A stretch of DNA of 9,213 nt, from positions 1 to 9,213 of the forward strand of contig WLIC01000010.1 in assembly GCA_009702405.1 (NCBI GenBank), written 5' to 3'. Position numbers and translations under genes: made by a program. Positions 6,110 to 9,213 of the stretch are shown piece by piece. This DNA is from Actinomycetota bacterium. GTDB lineage: Bacteria > Actinomycetota > Actinomycetes > Actinomycetales > Microbacteriaceae. Positions within the stretch are counted from its first letter, which is position 1; every line of letters begins with the position of its first letter. The notes below the pieces were generated by a model, which saw nothing but the letters and a program-made list of their open reading frames with translations, was not told the origin of the DNA and made no database searches.

Positions 6110-7456
6110 ATGGCCAGACTATTTGGTACCGATGGTGTTCGTGGAGTTGCCAATCGCGACCTCACTGTTGATCTAGCACTTAATTTAGCTAAAGCCGCTG
6201 CACTTGTTTTAGGTGAAGCTGCGCGCAATGAAGGCAGACGACCTATCGCTGTCATTGGTCGTGACCCAAGAATCTCTGGTGAATATTTAGCTGCAGCAGT
6301 TTCTGCTGGCCTTGCTTCTTCCGGTGTTGATGTTTATGACGCAGGAGTAATCCCAACACCAGCAACTGCATTTCTAACCGCTGATTTCAGTGCTGACTTT
6401 GGTGTCATGATTTCTGCTTCTCACAACCCAGCTCCAGATAATGGCATTAAGTTCTTTGCTGCCGGTGGACACAAACTAGCTGATGAACTTGAAGACAAAA
6501 TAGAAGCAGCTATGAACTCAACAGCACTTAGCCCTATCGGAGCTGGTGTTGGTAGAGTGCAGAGATTTGCTGATGCTGAAGATAGATACATCGTTCACCT
6601 GTTAGGTGCAATTCCTAATCCACTGGATGGACTAAAGATTGTTATCGACTGTGCTCATGGTGCAGCCTCAGCTATTTCACCTCAGGTATTTGCAGATTCA
6701 GGAGCTCAGGTAATAGTCATTGGTAATGATCCTGATGGCCTAAACATCAATGCTGGTTTTGGTTCAACACACATGAGTGCGCTGCAGTCAGCAGTGTTGG
6801 AACATAATGCAGACATGGGTTTTGCTCATGATGGCGATGCTGATAGATGCTTGGCAGTTGATCAAGATGGTCAACTAGTTGATGGTGATCAACTGATGGC
6901 CATCCTGGCTTTGTCTTTGAAGGCTAGGGGAGAACTAGCTCGTAATACTTTGGTCGCAACAGTGATGAGTAACCTAGGTTTGCGAATTGCTATGCGTGAC
7001 GCTCAGATTGACATGATTGAAACCAAGGTTGGCGACCGGTATGTTCTTGAGCAAATCCGTGAAGGCGGATACACCCTAGGCGGTGAGCAATCAGGTCACA
7101 TTATCTTTAGTCGTTTTGCAACTACCGGTGATGGTATTTTGACTGGCTTGATGATTGCAGCAGAGGTTAAGAGAACCGGTAAATCACTAAAGGAACTAGC
7201 AGCCCAAATGAAGACTTACCCTCAGGTGCTTATCAACGTCAAAGGCGTTGACCGTTCCAGAGTTGATTCAGATCAGGGACTAAAAGACATTGTTGCTGAA
7301 GCTGAAACAGATTTAGGTTCAACCGGACGAGTATTACTCAGAGCTTCTGGAACAGAAGCACTTGTTCGAGTAATGGTCGAAGCTGCTGACGAAGGAACTG
7401 CTCATTCATGGGCTGACCGTATAGCCAGAGTTGTTGAGAAGAATCTAGCTGTTTAG
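6110..7456 (+). CDS. glmM: phosphoglucosamine mutase GlmM
   Basis: GlmM interconverts glucosamine-6-phosphate and glucosamine-1-phosphate on the route to UDP-GlcNAc for peptidoglycan. The 448-residue length is typical. It starts [19 protein letters not shown]. The phosphoserine loop is [16 protein letters not shown] with the active Ser104. The magnesium loop is DGDADR with Asp241, Asp243 and Asp245. The sugar-recognition motif is GGEQSGH (324-330), and the phosphate-binding loop [14 protein letters not shown] begins at residue 411. All key residues are present. The gene lies 35 bases after rpsI, a common actinobacterial arrangement, but has a possible own promoter and leaderless start. GlmS, the preceding enzyme of the pathway, begins about 1.7 kb downstream at the window edge. 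Confidence 0.98.
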   Translation: MARLFGTDGVRGVANRDLTVDLALNLAKAAALVLGEAARNEGRRPIAVIGRDPRISGEYLAAAVSAGLASSGVDVYDAGVIPTPATAFLTADFSADFGVMISASHNPAPDNGIKFFAAGGHKLADELEDKIEAAMNSTALSPIGAGVGRVQRFADAEDRYIVHLLGAIPNPLDGLKIVIDCAHGAASAISPQVFADSGAQVIVIGNDPDGLNINAGFGSTHMSALQSAVLEHNADMGFAHDGDADRCLAVDQDGQLVDGDQLMAILALSLKARGELARNTLVATVMSNLGLRIAMRDAQIDMIETKVGDRYVLEQIREGGYTLGGEQSGHIIFSRFATTGDGILTGLMIAAEVKRTGKSLKELAAQMKTYPQVLINVKGVDRSRVDSDQGLKDIVAEAETDLGSTGRVLLRASGTEALVRVMVEAADEGTAHSWADRIARVVEKNLAV

Positions 7457-7516
7457 AGTTTCCTTGGAGTTCCCTGAGTCCTGGGGAAAAGCGGTATTTC
7501 GTTAACCTTTACCAAC

Positions 7517-7546
7517 TATTCTGAAATCAAAGCCCCTTATAAGGAG
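7517..7546 (+). promoter_or_regulatory. -10 box and strong ribosome binding site of the coiled-coil gene
   Basis: In the 95-base gap after glmM, TATTCT (7517-7522) fits the actinobacterial -10 pattern and would start a message near 7529. AAGGAG (7541-7546) lies 5 bases before the ATG and is the strongest ribosome binding site in the second half of the window. No good -35 was found. A weak inverted repeat, TTCCC (7470-7474) with GGGAA (7484-7488), follows the glmM stop without a T-run. Confidence 0.4.
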
Positions 7547-7551
7547 AAGTC

Positions 7552-8151
7552 ATGAAAAAACTAACCGTTGCCCTTGCTGCAGCAGCCCTGCTCTTAGCAC
7601 CCGTTGTTGCCGCTACAGCATCCCCTAAGCACGGTCCTGAAAAAGGTAAGTGTTCCGTTTCTGATGTTCAAAACCAGAACGTTCTTGACGCCGAAGCGAA
7701 AGCTGCTAAGAAGGCTGCTGAAGATGCCAAGCGCGCAGCTGAAAAACTTGGAGATAAAAAGAAAAAGGCCGAATCTGATCTGAAGAAGGCGCGAGAAGGC
7801 AAAGCAAAGAAAGTTAAGACTCTTGCTGAACTGAATGCGCAACTAACTAAGGTGAACGACAAGATTGCTGCCCTAACCACAAAGATTGCAACTTTGGCTG
7901 ATAAGGCCCTAGCTAAGGCACAAAGAGAATTAGCTGAAGCTCAAAGAGACCTAACTAAGCTAACTGCAGCAATTGAGAAGGCTACTGCTGATGCAGCTGC
8001 CGCTGCAGCTGCTGTTGAGACTGTTACCACTACTGTTACCGATGTTGTCTCTGATGTTGAAGACGCGGCTGCAGCTGCTAAGGAAGCTGCTGATAGAGCA
8101 GCTCACAAGGCTGCCGAACTTGCCACTGAAAAGAATAAGTGCAAGAGATAG
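7552..8151 (+). CDS. secreted Ala/Lys/Glu-rich coiled-coil protein, function unknown
   Basis: I do not recognise this gene. The 199-residue product begins with a clear signal peptide: MKK, a hydrophobic core LTVALAAAALLLAPVVA and a probable cleavage site after Ala-Thr-Ala (residues 21-23). The mature protein is almost entirely Ala, Lys, Glu, Asp, Leu and Thr in a pattern that predicts long alpha-helical coiled coil (about 45-150 and 168-195), broken by a Thr/Val-rich stretch (155-167). There are only two cysteines, Cys34 just before the helix and Cys197 three residues from the end, so a disulfide bridging the two ends or linking subunits is possible. No transmembrane helix, lipobox or LPXTG anchor follows. 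The gene is monocistronic by appearance, between glmM and a strong terminator. Proximity to glmM hints at a cell-envelope role, but this is only guilt by association. Translation is well supported by the AAGGAG site. Confidence 0.85.
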   Translation: MKKLTVALAAAALLLAPVVAATASPKHGPEKGKCSVSDVQNQNVLDAEAKAAKKAAEDAKRAAEKLGDKKKKAESDLKKAREGKAKKVKTLAELNAQLTKVNDKIAALTTKIATLADKALAKAQRELAEAQRDLTKLTAAIEKATADAAAAAAAVETVTTTVTDVVSDVEDAAAAAKEAADRAAHKAAELATEKNKCKR

Positions 8152-8156
8152 TTTTC

Positions 8157-8196
8157 TAAAGAAGAAGACCCTGGGGAACTAGGGTCTTTTTCTTTA
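8157..8196. terminator. long bidirectional intrinsic terminator
   Basis: Bases 8157-8172 pair with 8181-8196 over 16 bp with a single G-T wobble. The GC core is GACCC/GGGTC and the loop has 8 bases. Flanking A-runs on the left and T-runs on the right mean that each strand ends its core stem with a U-rich tract: TCTTTTTCTTT on the plus strand and TCTTCTTCTTT on the minus strand. It begins 5 bases after the stop of the coiled-coil gene and ends 2 bases before the stop of coaA, so it serves both convergent genes. Confidence 0.9.
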
Positions 8197-8198
8197 AC

Positions 8199-9161
8199 CT
8201 AAATCTTTCTTAGAAGAACTCTCTCAACTCTGTGTTTCTCTCCCTTTTGCAATACCAAGGTTGCTCTTGATTTGGTGGAGATGATGTTTTCTATCAGGTT
8301 AGGTAAGTTGATTGTTCGCCAGATCTCTTTAGCCCGATCTAGAGCTGCTTCTAATTCCATTTCTGCGTATTTATGGAAATAGGATTCAGGGTTTCTAAAA
8401 GCAGATTCTCTCAGTTGTTTGAATCTAGCTAGATACCAGGATTCGATTTCATCTGTTGGCGCATCAACATAGATCTTGAAATCAAAGTAATCGCTTAGCG
8501 CTACCTCTTGACCCAAAGACGGAGGTTGCAACACATTCAAACCTTCGACGATTACAACATCAGGGGATTCAACTACCACTTCTTCACCTGGGACTATATC
8601 GTAGGTGAGGTGAGAGTAAAGCGGAGCAGTAACTCGTTCTTTGCCCGATTTGATATCAGCCACAAACTTTAGAAGAGCTAGTCGATCGTATGACTCTGGG
8701 AAACCTTTGCGTTGCATAAGCCCACGTTCTTCGAGAACAGCGTTTGGATAAAGAAAACCATCAGTGGTTACCAGAGCAACAGATGGCGTTGAGGGCCATC
8801 TGCTTAGTAATTCTTTTAGCAATCTTGAAACAGTTGACTTACCAACAGCAACAGAACCGGCAACGCCAATAATGAAAGGTGTTCGCTTGTTGGTTCGTTC
8901 TAAGAACTGACCTGAGATTTGATGCAGGTTCTGAGCTTGGCTCACATAGAGATTTAGTAGCTGGCTAAGCGGCAGATAAATCTCTGCAACTTCGGCTAAA
9001 TCTAGAAAGTCACCTAAACCGCGGATTTTTTCGATTTCTACTTGGGTTAGCGGTGCTTCAGTGCTTTTAGCTAGTTCTGCCCAGTCGGATCTTGAAATAT
9101 CAACAAATGGGGAAACTGCTTGCTCATCTATAGGGTTTGACCCTGCCGGAACTGCAGTCAC
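8199..9161 (-). CDS. coaA: pantothenate kinase, type I
   Basis: CoaA phosphorylates pantothenate with ATP, the first and controlling step of coenzyme A synthesis in the cytosol. The 320-residue product has the normal type I length (E. coli 316). It shows the Walker A loop GVAGSVAVGKST (residues 99-110), where the SVAVGKST form is diagnostic. The TTDGFLYPN block follows with Asp134, then KGFPESYD, APLYSHLTYDIVPGE and VVIVEGLNVLQ. The N-terminal region SPFVDISRSDWAEL matches the actinobacterial PFVEF-type start region. The start is the GTG at 9161; only AAGG about 11 bases upstream resembles a ribosome binding site. The gene converges on the coiled-coil gene and diverges from glmS with only 27 bases between start codons. 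The identity is secure. Confidence 0.97.
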   Translation of the reverse strand: MTAVPAGSNPIDEQAVSPFVDISRSDWAELAKSTEAPLTQVEIEKIRGLGDFLDLAEVAEIYLPLSQLLNLYVSQAQNLHQISGQFLERTNKRTPFIIGVAGSVAVGKSTVSRLLKELLSRWPSTPSVALVTTDGFLYPNAVLEERGLMQRKGFPESYDRLALLKFVADIKSGKERVTAPLYSHLTYDIVPGEEVVVESPDVVIVEGLNVLQPPSLGQEVALSDYFDFKIYVDAPTDEIESWYLARFKQLRESAFRNPESYFHKYAEMELEAALDRAKEIWRTINLPNLIENIISTKSRATLVLQKGEKHRVERVLLRKI

Positions 9162-9169
9162 AATGCCAT
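9158..9169 (-). other. three-codon minicistron overlapping the coaA start
   Basis: On the minus strand an ATG at 9169-9167 opens Met-Ala-Leu-stop. Its TGA (9160-9158) overlaps the coaA GTG (9161-9159) in the GTGA arrangement. The ATG lies 8 bases downstream of a TAGTTT -10-like box (9183-9178, minus strand), so it could be read on a leaderless message. Stop-start overlap could then hand ribosomes to coaA. This could equally be chance in such a short stretch. Confidence 0.25.
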
Positions 9170-9176
9170 TCTGCCT

Positions 9177-9183
9177 TAAACTA
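9177..9183. promoter_or_regulatory. overlapping divergent -10 boxes of glmS and coaA
   Basis: TAAACT (9177-9182) is a TANNNT -10 for the plus strand. It sits exactly six bases before the glmS ATG, implying a leaderless glmS message. On the minus strand the overlapping TAGTTT (9183-9178) is a -10 for coaA. The plus-strand -10 is the same hexamer as the predicted rplM -10. Convincing -35 boxes were not found for either direction. If both are real, the two promoters cannot be opened at the same time. Confidence 0.35.
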
Positions 9184-9188
9184 GAGGT

Positions 9189-9213
9189 ATGTGTGGAATC
9201 GTCGGCTACGTAG
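9189..9213 (+). CDS. glmS: glutamine-fructose-6-phosphate aminotransferase, first eight codons
   Basis: The window ends after ATG and seven more codons, reading MCGIVGYV. This is the characteristic N-terminus of GlmS, where Cys2 becomes the N-terminal nucleophile of the glutamine amidotransferase domain after Met removal. GlmS makes glucosamine-6-phosphate, the substrate of the GlmM encoded upstream. Other class II amidotransferases such as PurF share an N-terminal Cys-Gly-Ile/Val, but MCGIVGYV and the glmM neighbourhood favour GlmS. The only purine motif, GAGG (9184-9187), is too close to the ATG to be a normal ribosome binding site, which fits leaderless translation. There is no room for a glmS ribozyme. 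Confidence 0.8.

Noticed and set aside
7470..7488. Terminator after glmM
   Set aside because: A 5-bp stem with a 9-base loop and no T-run is too weak to call.
9162..9188. glmS ribozyme upstream of glmS
   Set aside because: Only 27 bases separate glmS from the coaA start, far too little. Those ribozymes are mainly in Firmicutes.
1..9213. Mobile elements, CRISPR arrays, prophage or defence genes
   Set aside because: No transposase, integrase, spaced repeat array or foreign-looking segment was seen. The whole window is syntenic housekeeping sequence.

Overview
The window is a housekeeping segment of a low-GC actinobacterial chromosome, roughly 47-48% GC by eye. Protein sequences (RpoA, S9, L13, L17, CoaA, TruA) look actinobacterial. 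The order map-infA-rpmJ-rpsM-rpsK-rpoA-rplQ-truA, with rpsD missing, followed by rplM-rpsI-glmM and then coaA and glmS, resembles Microbacteriaceae. The modest GC suggests a streamlined freshwater member (Luna-type relatives such as Rhodoluna or Aquiluna). That placement is an inference from memory, not a search.

Layout. Positions 1-774 are the 3' part of map, which lacks its start. A good promoter follows at 804-832, then infA, rpmJ, a 162-nt structured gap, rpsM, rpsK, rpoA, rplQ with a long acidic tail, and truA. A second promoter at 4981-5010 and a structured leader precede rplM-rpsI, after which comes glmM, apparently with a leaderless start. Next is a small gene for a secreted, Ala/Lys/Glu-rich coiled-coil protein of unknown function. 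A long bidirectional terminator (8157-8196) separates it from the convergent coaA. At the right edge coaA and glmS diverge from a tiny 27-nt shared region, and only the first eight codons of glmS are present.

How the genes work together. The first block makes translation initiation and ribosome parts, the RNA polymerase alpha subunit and N-terminal Met removal. TruA adds tRNA pseudouridine. L13 and S9 form the usual two-gene unit. GlmM and GlmS are two steps of UDP-GlcNAc synthesis for the cell wall, and CoaA starts CoA synthesis.

The coding content is mostly ordinary. The points worth a second look are non-coding: mutually exclusive RNA pairings between rpmJ and rpsM, a 32-nt near-perfect inverted repeat at the start of truA, a hairpin just before the rpoA ribosome binding site, apparent leaderless starts of glmM and glmS, and a three-codon minicistron overlapping the coaA start. 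The secreted coiled-coil protein is the one unrecognised gene. No mobile element, CRISPR array, rRNA or tRNA was seen.
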